This document shows, piece by piece, positions 46,722 to 57,856 of a stretch of DNA of 64,000 bases; position 1 is the stretch's first letter; every line of letters starts with the position of its first letter. Where the stretch lies: NCBI GenBank assembly GCA_039566865.1, contig CM076951.1, positions 14,827,484 through 14,891,483 on the forward strand. The letters run 5' to 3'. A program made the position numbers and the translations under genes. Origin of the DNA: Aurelia coerulea (Eukaryota > Cnidaria > Scyphozoa > Semaeostomeae > Ulmaridae). The notes beneath the pieces were generated by a model. That model saw only the letters and a list, made by a program, of their open reading frames with translations, was not told the DNA's origin and ran no database searches.

Positions 46722-49700
46722 TTAATAATTGTTTTCAAAAAGGAAGGCTTTGAGTCTTTGGCGAAAGATATTGACCGATGGCGATTGTTTTATGTCTCTA
46801 GGAATGTCATTCCAGCACTTTGATCCATGGTAATGTATTGATTTGAGACCATATTGATTGGTATTTTTTTGCGTCAGAAAGATATCATCCTTGCCCGCCT
46901 GTCGTGTACCATATTGATGAAAGGATGTCACAGATTTAAAAAAGTTATGGAAACAAATAGGGGAGATCTTATGAACAGATTCATACACAAAGCTTAGAAG
47001 TTTTAGCAGAAAGAGATCATGCAGCTTTAAAATTTTTAAGTCTAAGAAGATAGGATTTGAGTGTGAGGTGAAGTTTTCAAAAGCAATTGCCCTTATAACC
47101 CGTTTCTGTAATAGAAACACTGGATTAATATAAGTTTCATATGTAAGACCCCAAACTAAAATTCCATATTGAAGAAAAGGTGAGAATAAAGAATTATAAA
47201 GACATCTTAGAACACTAATGGGTAAAAAGTGTCTTACTTTGAAGAACATACCACAGGTTCGTGCCAATTTTTTAAAAAGTTCAGTCAAATGATACTTCCA
47301 TGAAAGATTTTCATCTAAGAGAACTCCAAGAAATTTAACGTAGCAAGTCTTTTTGACAGGAAGGTTTCCAATTTTGATATTGATAATTTGAGAGGAAGAA
47401 TGCTGGGGAGACTTAAAAATGATAAAATTGGTCCTCTCAATATTCAATGACAATTTGTTAACATCAAGCCACACTTTAACTTTATTCAATTCTTTGTTAA
47501 CTGTTCTTTGAAGCAGATCAAGATTTTCAGCTTCATAGTAGATATTAGTATCATCTGCAAATAAGTAGAAGGCTAGTTTAGAGGATGAGTTATGCAAGTC
47601 ATTAATGAAGATTAGGGAAAGGAGAGGACCAAGGACTGAACCCTGTGGGACCCCACAAGTAACATTGATGTAACTTCAGTTTGATCCATTTACTGATACA
47701 TATTGTTTTCTATCCATAAGATAAGATCTAAACCAACTTAGGATGGTTCCTCAAATTCCATAATGTTCAAGCTTTGTCAAAAGAATTTCATGATTCACTG
47801 TGTCAAATGCTTTTTGTAGATCAATAAATAGTCCACAACCAAATTTTCTATTGTCTAATGAGTTCTTAATGGCTTCTGTTAAACTGACCAGGGCATGGTT
47901 AATTGAATGACTAGCACGAAATCCAAATTGCAAAGTGTACACTATTTCTTGCTTTTCTAGAAACTTATAAAGACGTTCATACATGACTTTTTCAGTAATT
48001 TTGCTGAAGACGGAAAGGAGAGAAATAGGTCTATAATTGGATGCTGCAAGTGGACAGCCTTTCTTAAACAGTGGAATTCCTTTGGCCAACTTCATCTTGT
48101 CTGGGAATATCTATCCCACGCCATAGTGGACAAAAGTAAAACATGTTAAAATATATATCGATTGCAAATATATGGATTGTAATTGACATATACAATTAAA
48201 TTTCTTTTCTTATTATATATTATCTGTAATCTTATATAGAATATTCATATAGAAATATATTTAGAATATATATATTTTTTTATGCACATATCTATCTAAT
48301 TTACTATATTTGTGATTTACAAAATTTGTATATATATATATCGAGCTTCACAATAAGTATAGATCGAGCTTGTACAAATATATGGAACTTGCGCACGGTA
48401 CTTGCGCGCTGGCAAATAGAAGAACCACGTGGCTGATAACTCTAACTCCCTGTTGCAACTTTGAACAACCGCATACAAGCTAGACGAATATTCGTCCAGA
48501 CTCAGTTTCATTTTCCAGACTCAGCTTCATATTCCAGACTCAGCTAATGATTCAGATTAAAATAATCGCAAAATTATCAATTTTCTACCAACAAACAAAG
48601 CTTTTAACAACAAATGAGTGGATTTCAACACGAGAACTTTACCATACATATATAAATCCAAAAACACCTTGTCGATCGCATATCGCATGAACGGATTTTC
48701 TGGGAAAACGAGGTTCGTGTCCAAGTGCGACTTAGGCCCATTTATGCAATCGACAAGGTGTTTCTGGATTTAGATATGTATGATAAAGTTCTCCTGTTGA
48801 AATCCATTCATTTTTTGTTAAAAGCTTTGTTTGTTGGTAGAGAATTGATAGTTTTGCGATTATTTTAATCTGAGTCATCATTATCCGAGTCTGGAAAATG
48901 AACTGAGTCTGGACGAATATTCGTCTAACTTGTATGCCGTTGTTCAAAGTTGCAACGGGGAGTTAGAGTTATCAGCCACGTGGTTCTTCTATTTGCCAGC
49001 GCGCAAGTACCGTGCGCAAGTTCCATATATTTGTACAAGCTCGATCTATACTTATTGTGAAGCTCGATATATATATATACAAATTTTGTAAATCACAAAT
49101 ATAGTAAATTAGATAGATATGTGCATAAAAAAATATATATATTCTAAATATATTTCTATATGAATATTCTATATAAGATTACAGATAATATATAATAAGA
49201 AAAGAAATTTAATTGTATATGTCAATTACAATCCATATATTTGCAATCGATATATATTTTAACATGTTTTACTTTTGTCCACTATGGCGTGGGATAAATA
49301 TCCCAGATTGAAATGATTCATTTATGATTTGAGAAAGAGGTGAAGATATTAGTTGAGAAAGAGTTTTTAGGATTTTCATAGGAATGCTGTTTGGTCCTAG
49401 AGATTTTCCGGTTTTAAGGAGAGAGATTATTTCAGATATTTCAAGAGGAACAGAAGGTGCAGCAAAAAAAGAATTACCAATTTTGTCACCCATGAAATTC
49501 ACAGGTGACTTATTAGATCTTGGTATATTCTTAGTAATATTATGAGAAACATTAACAAAGAACTTATTGAAGATATTTGCAATAACTGCTGGATCTGATG
49601 AAATGTTACCATTTGAGTCCTTTAGCTTGCTTATAACATTAATATTACTTGATTGCCTAATATTTACAACTGATTTAATTCCTGACCATAATTGTTTCAT

Positions 49701-51221
49701 GTTGTTACTGTTTTTTTTTTAAATAGTTGTAAAAATAATTGGTTTTACTTTCTCTCAAGGAATCCGAAACTCGATTTCTAAATTTTTTGTAAATATCTTT
49801 AAGAGACTGATCATCATTCTTTTTCAGCTTTGCAAGTAGCCTGTCTCTGATATGCATCATTTTTTGTATTTTACCATTAATCCATGGTTTGTTTCTGAAT
49901 TTAATGTCGCTCTTGGTTAACTTTTTCAAAGGAGCATGAGTTTTAACTAACTCTTCAAGGATGGATAAAAATCTGTTGAACTTAGCATTCACATCTAAAC
50001 AACTGTCATTTAAAAATGCAAGATCAAGGTTTTCAAAATCATTCAGAAGATTTTGTTCATTGAGCTTAGAAAAGTCATGTTGGCAGTATGATAAATTTTT
50101 ATAGGGTATGCCTGCATGTTTGATAATCAGAAACTGAGGGAAATGATCCCTTATTTGTGTTAAAATGTTACCACTTACTGTTTCATTATCAGAAATGTTA
50201 GCAAAAATATTGTCAATGAGGGTGGAAGAATTCTCAGATACTTGAGATGGGTGAACGATATAAGGAAGAAATTATTTAGAGAAGAGGAAATTAACATAAT
50301 TAGTAGTTGGTGTGTGAGAGTTGTAATTCAGAAGATTGACATTAAAATCACCAAGAATAAAAACATGTTTGTTAGATACAGCTGGATTGGACAAAATTTC
50401 CTGCAAATATTCACTAAAATCATCAAGATCAGAGCTTGGATGACGATAAACACAACAGAGCAAATACTTTTTACCATTTCTATTTTCAACTTCAGCCCAA
50501 ACGGTTTCAAAATTAGTGCTATCTTTACCTAGATCAGGTCTAGGAGTTGGGATAAGCCCAGACTTTACATAAAGCGCAACACCACCATTTTGACTATGTG
50601 ATTGACAAGGAAAGTAACTGTAACCAGGCACTTCAACATTAGTTTTTATAGGATTCTCAAATGAGTTCCAAGTTTCAGACACACCAATAACATCAAAGTT
50701 AATTTTCAGAGCAGCTAGAGTTGAAATGAGCTCATCAAAGTGAAGTGAGAGACTTTTAGTATTCATATGAAACAAGGAAAAATCATTTTCGGTAGTACTG
50801 AGAGTAGATAATTCCTGAAGAGTATAATAACTAGAGTTTACATTAGAAGGAAACTGTTCATCAATATCATAATCATCCAGGTTAGGCAAGTTTGAGAGAC
50901 CAGAAGTTATCTCAAAGGATGGCATTGAATCAACGAACGATGGAAAGTCAAATCATACAGATTTAAAAGTTCATCATTATCTAGTTGACCATAAGGAAAC
51001 ATGATTTTTGTACATTTCAAGCAAAACCAAGGCACACTACCAGGTTCTTTTTGCAGCTCTTTATATTCAGAATTAGAAATATTATTGCACTTTATATGAA
51101 CCCAAAATTGGCAGTTATTACAGTATACTGATTTGGCGAGAGCAGTTATGTTTTTGTGACAAATGCCACAAGGAAGGGTATCAGTTACCATATTGATATG
51201 TCCTAAAATAATGCAACAAGA
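46722..51221 (-). pseudogene. LINE ORF2: PHD finger, APE endonuclease, reverse transcriptase
   Basis: From the 5' end: a PHD-like finger (CGICHKNITALAKSVYCNNC ... WFCLKC, about 51170-51020); an APE-type endonuclease (50925-50272) with SETWNSFENP, GGVALYVKSGL, VYRHPSSDL and LGDFNVNLL; a linker (49992-49705); the reverse-transcriptase start (KSLGPNSIPMKIL, about 49380); fingers and palm (LAASNYRPISLLSVFSKI, FIDLQKAFDTVNHEIL, 48095-47751); a broken stretch around 47600-47750 where the PQGS motif should lie; and LFADDTNIYYEAENL (palm FADD) through the C-terminal domain (47597-46722). The reading frame restored by removing 48112-49296 is SGIF-PDKMKLAKGIP. Frameshifts elsewhere make it dead. Confidence 0.8.
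48112..49296. mobile_element. 1185-bp near-perfect AT-rich palindrome with 6-bp duplication
   Basis: The two arms of roughly 580 bp are inverted copies starting TATCCCACGCCATAGTGGAC, meeting at about 48700. They are flanked by AATATC (48106-48111, 49297-49302). The insertion interrupts the LINE reverse-transcriptase frame, and its removal with one AATATC restores it. Arms contain long TATATA tracts and no conserved coding sequence (a 64-codon frame in one arm mirrors the palindrome). A 6-bp duplication is what I recall for IS3EU-type elements; the superfamily is otherwise unassigned. Confidence 0.85.
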
Positions 51222-51298
51222 TTCTACTAATGTAGGCAAACTGAAAAAGACAAAAAACAAAGAAACACAATGTCTTACACAGTACTTTCAGGAAGGGT

Positions 51299-52121
51299 TC
51301 ATGGAAGATTGACAGTGATCTCATCATCCTCATCATTAGACCTGACATTTGTGGCTCTAAAGTTCCTGTCTGGTGGCTTGTCTTTTACTATTAGCTTGTC
51401 CTTGATGAAGTATGCTATCTTACCCTGCTTTCTCATCATATCCAACAAGGGAAGTTGGGCCTGCCTTCTAGCCAATGTGTTAGCTGAGTAGTCATTGTAA
51501 AACAATATACCATCAGGTTTTTTCTCCCATGCTGTCTTGACTATCATCTCCTTCTGTATACAAGTGTACAAATTTAGCAACAATATGCCTGGGTTTATTC
51601 TGGTCATGCCGTGTTGAGCCAGGTTTATGGTTGACTCTATAGCATCTTTCAATTTGAAGCTCTTCTTGTATGCCAAGCTTTTCTTTCACCAGATCCTTAA
51701 CAATACACTCTGTATCGTCCCAGGTGTTCTCTTCACTTGATTCTGGAACTCCAATCAATTTCAGATTGTTACGTCTACTCTGATTCTCTGCATATTCCTG
51801 CTTACCCTCTAAGTCTTCAATTTGTTTCTCTGCATCATTCAGCCTTCCCTCAGTCATACTCAGCCTGATTTCTATCCCTTGAAATTGATTCTGTTTTTCT
51901 TCACATTTCGCTTGAGAAAATTCAAGACTGGCCTTCACTTCAGCTATATCTTTTTGGATTGATTTCATTTCCTGTTTCATCTCATCAAATATGAGTTTGA
52001 ATGCATTCGTATAAGCAGTAGATTGTGTATGCAAAAGTTCTTGAACGACTTCCAAAGTCATCATTTGAAAATTTAGGCCTGTTAGGCCACCCACGTGCTG
52101 AAATGTCCACAATTTGTCCAC
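51299..52121 (-). pseudogene. LINE ORF1 (coiled coil plus RRM-like RNA-binding region)
   Basis: The frame 52121-51513 begins MDKLWTFQHVGG, runs into a long heptad-type coiled coil (KQEMKSIQKDIAEVKASLEF ... LEGKQEYAENQSRRNN) and then NLKLIGVPESSEENTWDD with a conserved ERCYRVNHK stretch. Near 51575 the frame shifts. The C-terminal part (AWEKKPDGILFYNDYSANT ... KQGKIAYFIKDKLIV) continues in the frame ending at 51299. This layout matches L1-type ORF1 nucleic-acid-binding proteins (transposase_22 family) used by several LINE clades. Expected role: RNA packaging and chaperone. The frameshift indicates inactivity. Confidence 0.75.
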
Positions 52122-52477
52122 AACAAAATCACAGCGTTTGACGCATAAACCTTCACAAACTGAACTCCATACTTTTTTAAAACAAATTAATTAACAAGAA
52201 AATAACGAACAAAGTCAAATAAGATAGATATTAAGCTCCTTTCCCACAGCACCACAAAAATCGTGCAACCACCATGTTGACGTCGGAGCAAAAAAATTGT
52301 GCTACCTGTCTCCTCCACTCCACTGCAAAACAACTGCGACTCCACTGCAACTGCGGGGTGGGGGTGGGGCCGATGTATAAGGGTCAGGAAGGGCTTATTT
52401 CAACAGAAATAATACTTGACACCAGAACAACTGCATAATGAAAAAATGATAGTTCTTGTTTCTTCCATAACGAGTTA

Positions 52478-52922
52478 GGGCCTGTTTATATGAGGCGGGC
52501 CAGCCCGCCTAACCGGGCTGGCTCGCCTAGGTGAGATCTGAGTGAACAAAGACATCCTTTGTTAAATAAAGTTGTGTTTATATGAGCAGCGGGCCAGCCC
52601 GGTCAGCCGAGATCTGTGAGTTGGGTAGGCGGGATCCCGGTGAAGCGAGCTCATATAAACAGCGTCAGGCGGGCTGGCCCGGTATAATTGATTGATTGAT
52701 TTGCGTAACTGATTTGCGTAGGCGAGATTGCATTGTTTAATTTGAAAGTGTTTGTCTGGCCATTGTCTTTCAAAATCTCTTGATACGTCATAACATGCAG
52801 CATTACGAGGCCAGCCCGTCTGGCCGGGATAGTTTTCACTCATATAAACACAAACTAAAATCATCCCGCCTAGACGAGCCAGCCCGGTCAGGCGGGCAGG
52901 CTCGCCTCATATAAACAGGCCC
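52478..52922. mobile_element. Harbinger-like MITE with TTA duplication, 445 bp
   Basis: Ends GGGCCTGTTTATATGAGGCG, inverted, flanked by TTA (52475-52477, 52923-52925). The arms are made of repeated GGCGGGCTGGC / GCCAGCCCGCC and CATATAAAC words. Same family as 31408-31818, which has GGGCCTGTTCATATG ends and different internal words. Confidence 0.82.
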
Positions 52923-52925
52923 TTA

Positions 52926-54320
52926 GAGATGTGATATTTCATGTGTTGCATAAACTATCATTACTCTAAACAAATAGCATCTTTTGTTGCTTTCGTGGAT
53001 TTGCCAGCACATTCAGGTGCAAAAACACTGTCTTCCAAGACCCTTTTTCTCTACGGCAGTTTCGTCATAAAATTGAGTTGTTTCCTTACTGTTTGCAAGA
53101 TTGGTGATGCAGCTTTATGGTCTGTCAAATAAGACCTGTGGGGGGGGGGGGTGGTAGCATTTGGTGTTTTAGTTTTAGGTAGAAGAAACGGGGAAAACAT
53201 AGATACAAATGAAACATGAACGTCGTGATAAATCAAAATAGTCGCTACCTTCTCATTTCTGGATGCATTTGATATTAAATTGTTTAAGCCCTTCCAATCG
53301 TTATTTAGTGGGAAGTATAAATCATAGAATTTAACAAAACACATATAGTAGTCAATCTTATCTTAAACATAAGATCGATAAAACTGAGTGAAACTAGTGT
53401 CTCTGTTTTACTTCAGTGCCCCGTATATGAAAACGAGTTTGAGGATAAGGCGAAATGGGGATCCCCGTTTCAAAGTATCAAGCATCTTTTTGCCATATTG
53501 ACAATCCTTTATTGAAGTAATAGCATTTGAAGGATGATGATTTAAAATGTTTGTATCTATCGCAAATTTTTAAAATACATCCTGTGCTGCTCACATACGA
53601 TAGTGATAGCCCTCTAAAAATCTTTTTTCCAAAAAATGAATGCAGTTGAGATTGAATTGTGCAATGTGAACGATTGATACTATATCCAACCAAATTTGAA
53701 CAATATCTAAAGAAGGATTGCGTTGATACTCATAAGTTTATCTGCACAAAGACATCAAATTTTTTGTCCTAAAACCCATGCCTTTAAGTCATTTTATTCC
53801 GTTTCCGTTTCCGTTCCGTTTCATATTTCTATCAGGTATGAACATTAATTTATTTAAATATCATTGAAAGTGATTGAGAAAATAAAACTAACCATACTCT
53901 TCTAAAATAATCACTCTGCTCAAATAGCTTATCAATGATATCCATAACGGTTGTTAATTGAATTACTTAATTATCAAATAAATGTTTCACTTTCAAGCAC
54001 ACTCACTATGGAAGGATGATCCTGTCTTATCATTCTGCATTTTTCCATCAATATATCCTCCATTTCAAAAGTCCGTTGATCAATAATTCTGATCGTATTG
54101 GTGTCAAGTGCCATAAAATGTTGCTATACAGGGAGTAACACTAGTTTCAATTATTATACGAATATATTCGATCTTAAACCCAATTAATGACATACTAAAA
54201 TTTGCTTTATATTTAGACAGTAATTTCTGACAGGATTTTCAAAAGAGTTGAAAGGCAACATTTTGCTATGTTTACAGTGCCTAGCATTTATCTGGTGTAT
54301 ATGGCAAGCGAAAGTCACCA
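52926..54320. other. No recognised gene
   Basis: Frames are short and motif-free. There is a G10 run at about 53142 and a TTCCGTTTCCGTTTCCG microsatellite at about 53800. Nothing else supported. Confidence 0.35.
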
Positions 54321-54324
54321 AAAT

Positions 54325-54620
54325 CAGATAAACTGGGTTTTTCTCAGAAAAACCAAGTTTATCCGCAGAAAAACGGAGTTTATCTGAAAAACTAAGTTTT
54401 TCCTAACAAATTTCTCACCATTTCAGAAAAATTTGGTTTTTCTCCGAGATTTGTCAACTCTACTGCTATTCCGAGAATGTGCAGAAAAATCGAGTGCTTC
54501 AGAAAGATTGAGTTTTTCCAAGAAATGAGTTCGTCAAGAGATACCGAGTACATTAGAAAAACTTGGGTTTTCAGAAAAACTCGCTTTTTCAGAAAAGCTG
54601 AGTTTTTCTGATTCAGTTAT
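54325..54620. repeat. Irregular array of AGAAAAACT...AGTTTTTCT palindromic words
   Basis: At least ten diverged copies of an approximately 18-bp word centred on CAGAAAAACT / AGTTTTTCTG in alternating orientation. Overlaps the end of a minus-strand frame (54980-54534) whose C-terminal SEKLSFSEKASFSENPSFS reflects the repeat rather than a protein family. Confidence 0.65.
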
Positions 54621-54840
54621 TCTCAAAAACTCAGCGAACATCTCAAGAAAATCCTTACCTAAGACAAAATGGTATTGGCAATATTTGATTAATTCTGCTT
54701 TGGTGTTTAAAAAGGGATGTTCTTTTCTGAAGATGATTGCCAGTGCACTCTCCTGTGTTGAATTTGTTATTGACACCATTCCTTGCCTCCTCCCCTTCAA
54801 CCTTGCTTCGATATGGTTTAGCCCCAATGTTGGTATGCTT

Positions 54841-54888
54841 GCATGTGTTTCCATTTGCATGTGTTTCCATTTGCATGTGTTTCCATCA
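54841..54888. repeat. 16-bp tandem repeat, three copies
   Basis: GCATGTGTTTCCATTT repeated three times; the last copy diverges at the end. Lies inside the minus-strand frame 54980-54534, which has no recognised family. Confidence 0.85.
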
Positions 54889-55116
54889 AGCACATCAATT
54901 GCCTGCTGTAGTGTCCTATATTCCCATGCCATCTTGAAACAAAAATTCTCCTCATCAATCTTCTTCGCAAGCTGGCACAAGATGAATAAATTGGTGCATC
55001 CTCAATTGCATCCTCATTAGGTATCTTTAAGGCAAAATTAAATAAGATCATTCGTTCCACTCCAAAATAAGTATTTGGTATTCATGATCCTAGAGGACTA
55101 GCCACTCTCACATAGC

Positions 55117-56153
55117 TTTGAGTTGGATTAAGTGCACTTAATTTTGACAAATTTAGGCACAATTTTAGTGACACATTAAAACCAATGTGTCCCATAAACG
55201 ACAGCATTGAGGATACGGAACATTTCTTGCTGCACTGCCACTCTCATCATCCAAGGGCGGGCATGTCACACTGGGAAGGATGGTCCTACCTTTGTCCGAA
55301 AACTGGTAGTTCATGAAAAAATTTTGCACCACCTTTGTCCCAAAAACTGGTCGTTTTTGATGACAAATTTCCGCTGCTATTTTTCTTCAATTTGAAGGAC
55401 AATTTTTAACATTATGTATCACTGACGATGTTTGTCCCCAAAACCGGTAGTTTCGACCTACTACTGTTTTCCAAAGCAAGTAGTAATTATAGATATGAAA
55501 GTACAAGTGTCCCAAAACCGGTTGCCGGACAATGGTAGGACCGCTTCGGTGAAAAATTTGAAATTCTGGCCTTTTTTTCGGAAATTTGCCGGACAAAGGT
55601 AGAACCGCTTTAGTGAGAAATTGTAATTTCTGGTCTTTTTTCCGTAAATTTGGCGGACAAAGGTAGAACCACTTATGTGAAAAATTTGAAATACTAGTCT
55701 TTTCTGCCTAAATTTGGCGGACAAAGGGAGAACCAGCCTGCAGGCAAATTTCAGAATTTTGATTAGATAGGAAGTTGGGAAACTTGATTTTTGTGACAAA
55801 CTGATGGAATAGGAAGAATGATATTCAAATTTCACCTTTGTCCCAAAAACTGGTTGTTTTGGGCACGAAAGTCGCACTATTTGATAAAAGCACCGGTTAT
55901 TTTTTCCAATTCCTCTGGACAAACATGGGGTCAAATATTTTACAGTACTTGCCCACCCCTGCATCATCTGCAGAGAAATAACCTCCTCAACCACGTACAG
56001 GCAATTTTGCTTTCAAACGGTTTGTCAAACCTTTCCAATAAGGAACTAGTTTCAATAATTTTGTATGGTGATATAAGGTTACCTTTTGAGTCAAATAAAA
56101 CAATCATTAAAGCAACACTAGAGTTCATTGAATCATCAAAGAGATTTTCTTAA
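55117..56153 (+). pseudogene. C-terminal fragment of a LINE, split by a hAT-like MITE
   Basis: 55117-55251 encodes FDKFRHNFSDTLKPMCPIND then SIEDTEHFLLHCHSHH, the cysteine/histidine motif (C-x-P...ED..H.L..C) found at the C-terminus of several non-LTR elements. After the 710-bp insertion the frame resumes at 55969 with LQRNNLLNHVQAILLSNGLS and runs to a stop at 56151. Joining at one CATCATC copy gives an uninterrupted frame (CHSHH-LQRNN). 5' truncated; inactive. Confidence 0.65.
55252..55961. mobile_element. hAT-like MITE, 710 bp, with internal minisatellite
   Basis: Ends CAAGGGCGGGCA (left) and the inverted CAGGGGTGGGCA (right), 10 of 12 identical, with a 7-bp direct flank CATCATC (55245-55251, 55962-55968; 7 of 8 if an 8-bp window is taken). 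The interior has about four tandem units of about 60 bp containing GGACAAAGGTAGAACCGCTT at 55500-55740, and inverted CCTTTGTCCCAAAAACTGG words near both ends. Confidence 0.75.
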
Positions 56154-56402
56154 ATCATTTCAGTGAAATTTTCGTCTCCTCCCCCCACATTTGTATCATT
56201 TTATTTCTTTTTCATAGCTTTAGTCTATGCTGTAGTTTAGTTAATTATTTTCATGTAAATGTTTAATGTTATATGTTAAAGCCACATGGTTGCAATTTAT
56301 TCTCATTCTCCATGTGGTATCGTCCTGTAACCATGTTCTGTTATTGTAAAATTTTAGAGTGATATAAAAGATAAAAATAAATAAGAAATTAATCGGTATT
56401 CT

Positions 56403-57176
56403 TTATCTCAACCAATCTTGTGTTTCATAGTTCTTCTTTTGCAACCGTATACACATCACGATTCTGGCTGTGTCCCATATTTTCTCAGTAAGGCAGGCGA
56501 CAATATCTCCAGGTTTTAATGAGTCGTTGTTTGTACTCTTTTCTTCTTTGAGGTCTTGCAGCCATTTTTGCGACATTCTCCACCTGGCCAGTCTACCCGT
56601 ACCTCTTGGCATGAGTGTGCCTTCTCTTGACAGGACAGCGCATGCCTTTGCTACATAGACTTCCTCGCCATCTGAAGTGGCAACCGTTGTTTCTTCGTTT
56701 TTTCCTCTTGCTGTTGACTTTTTGTATCCTTTGTCAATGGTTACACGTTCCCATGGTTGCTGTATCAGCCACCTGATGACACAGGCTTCTGTCGCAAGAT
56801 CTTTCACATCTGTATTTTCCTTGGCAATGTTGACAACACACTTAACAAGGTCCTCAGATGGTATCTTATGGTTTTTTTTGCACTCCATTATCTTTTCTTT
56901 CAAGTCACCAATGGTAGTTTCCTTGATTTCCGTATTATCAAATTTGTTGAATTTATTATCTTTAAATTCATCCTTCTCTTTTCCTTTCTTTGTTGTGTCA
57001 TCCAATGTGGGATGCAGGAATATCGATTCGGAGAGTAAATTACTTGCAAATGGAGAATCACAAGACAAATCATCATCCATGCCTTCCAATTCTCGGAATC
57101 CTCGGAAAGCTAGTGGGACTAGCATTTGTTGACCTGAAAAGGCATTTGACACAGTCGACCATGACATTCTTTGCAA
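56403..57176 (-). CDS. Unrecognised open reading frame, 257 codons
   Basis: The longest minus frame here has a lysine/glutamate-rich middle (GKEKDEFKDNKFNKFD, EKIMECKKNHKIPSEDLVKC) and a basic C-terminal part (GTGRLARWRMSQKWLQ, then PGDIVACLTEKIWDTARIV). Its first about 25 codons (57176-57105) are antisense to the reverse-transcriptase frame on the plus strand, so the real start is probably internal and the LINE fragment has landed on the 5' end. I do not recognise the family; it could be a repeat-encoded protein fragment. Confidence 0.35.
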   Translation of the reverse strand: MQRMSWSTVSNAFSGQQMLVPLAFRGFRELEGMDDDLSCDSPFASNLLSESIFLHPTLDDTTKKGKEKDEFKDNKFNKFDNTEIKETTIGDLKEKIMECKKNHKIPSEDLVKCVVNIAKENTDVKDLATEACVIRWLIQQPWERVTIDKGYKKSTARGKNEETTVATSDGEEVYVAKACAVLSREGTLMPRGTGRLARWRMSQKWLQDLKEEKSTNNDSLKPGDIVACLTEKIWDTARIVMCIRLQKKNYETQDWLR

Positions 57177-57543
57177 AAAGCTCGAGTACTATGGCATTCA
57201 GCAGCGGGAATTAGCATGGTTCAAATATTACCTTTCCAACCGGAAACAATTTTCTAGGGTTAATGGTGTTGACTCATCAGTTGAGGAAATAAATGCTGGA
57301 GTACCTCAGGGCTCATGCCTTGGACCTCTTTTATTCCTCATTTACATAAATGACCTCCCACTAGCTGTCCGAAATTCTAATAAGTCCACGTATGCTGATG
57401 ACACGAGCCTTTGCCATCAATCCAGTGATATCTCTCAGCTGAATGAGGCCATCAATGATGATCTTACAGAGGTTGAAAAATTGCTAAAAGGCAACAAGCG
57501 TTCACAAGCATTCCTAAGCGTTCATGTGAGGTCTGTGTTATAG
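57142..57543 (+). pseudogene. APE-type LINE reverse transcriptase fragment
   Basis: An open frame without an ATG: AFDTVDHDILCKKLEYYGI, then RKQFSRVNGVDSS, GVPQGSCLGPLLFLIYINDL and STYADDTSLCHQSS, the canonical palm motifs including the catalytic YADD. Just upstream, FVDLK (57127-57141) is one frame off, so a 1-nt indel separates it from its start. It stops at 57541. Resembles CR1/Jockey-type reverse transcriptases. 5' and 3' truncated. Confidence 0.8.
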
Positions 57544-57734
57544 ACCTGGCCCTAATTTAGCCCGTTTGAATCAAAATCGGAACACAAAAGCACCACTGGA
57601 AGTAGCTACTGTGCCCATTCCCACTGCCACTGCAATTTCAGTATCCATTTTTATTTAGTAATTAATAGACAAAGTAGAAAACAGGTCCACATCAGCTGCC
57701 CAAGCTGCCTTAAGATAACCTGTATAATATAAAT

Positions 57735-57854
57735 TATGTATGTATGTATGTATGTATGTATGTATGTATGTATGTATGTATGTATGTATGTATGTATGTA
57801 TGTATGTATGTATGTATGTATGTATGTATGTATGTATGTATGTATGTATGTATG
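57735..57854. repeat. (TATG)30 microsatellite
   Basis: An uninterrupted tetranucleotide run of about 120 bp. It translates as an MYVC-repeat peptide in the plus frame that continues into the next LINE fragment; that start is not biological. Confidence 0.97.
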
Positions 57855-57856
57855 CT

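Larger units (their letters stand above)
46580..52160 (-). mobile_element. CR1/L2-group LINE, decayed, split by a palindromic element
   Basis: Minus-strand order: ORF1 (coiled coil plus RNA-binding fold), then ORF2 with PHD-type zinc finger, APE endonuclease, reverse transcriptase and a C-terminal thumb region ending at 46722. The order is that of CR1-like LINEs. ORF1 and ORF2 both carry frameshifts or stops, so this copy is inactive. Both outer limits are approximate; I did not find a target duplication. The body is interrupted by 48112-49296. Confidence 0.75.

Noticed and set aside
48317..48947. Minus-strand frames of 64 and 71 codons inside the long palindrome
   Set aside because: They are mirrored by the opposite arm and have no family motif, so chance frames in palindromic DNA.
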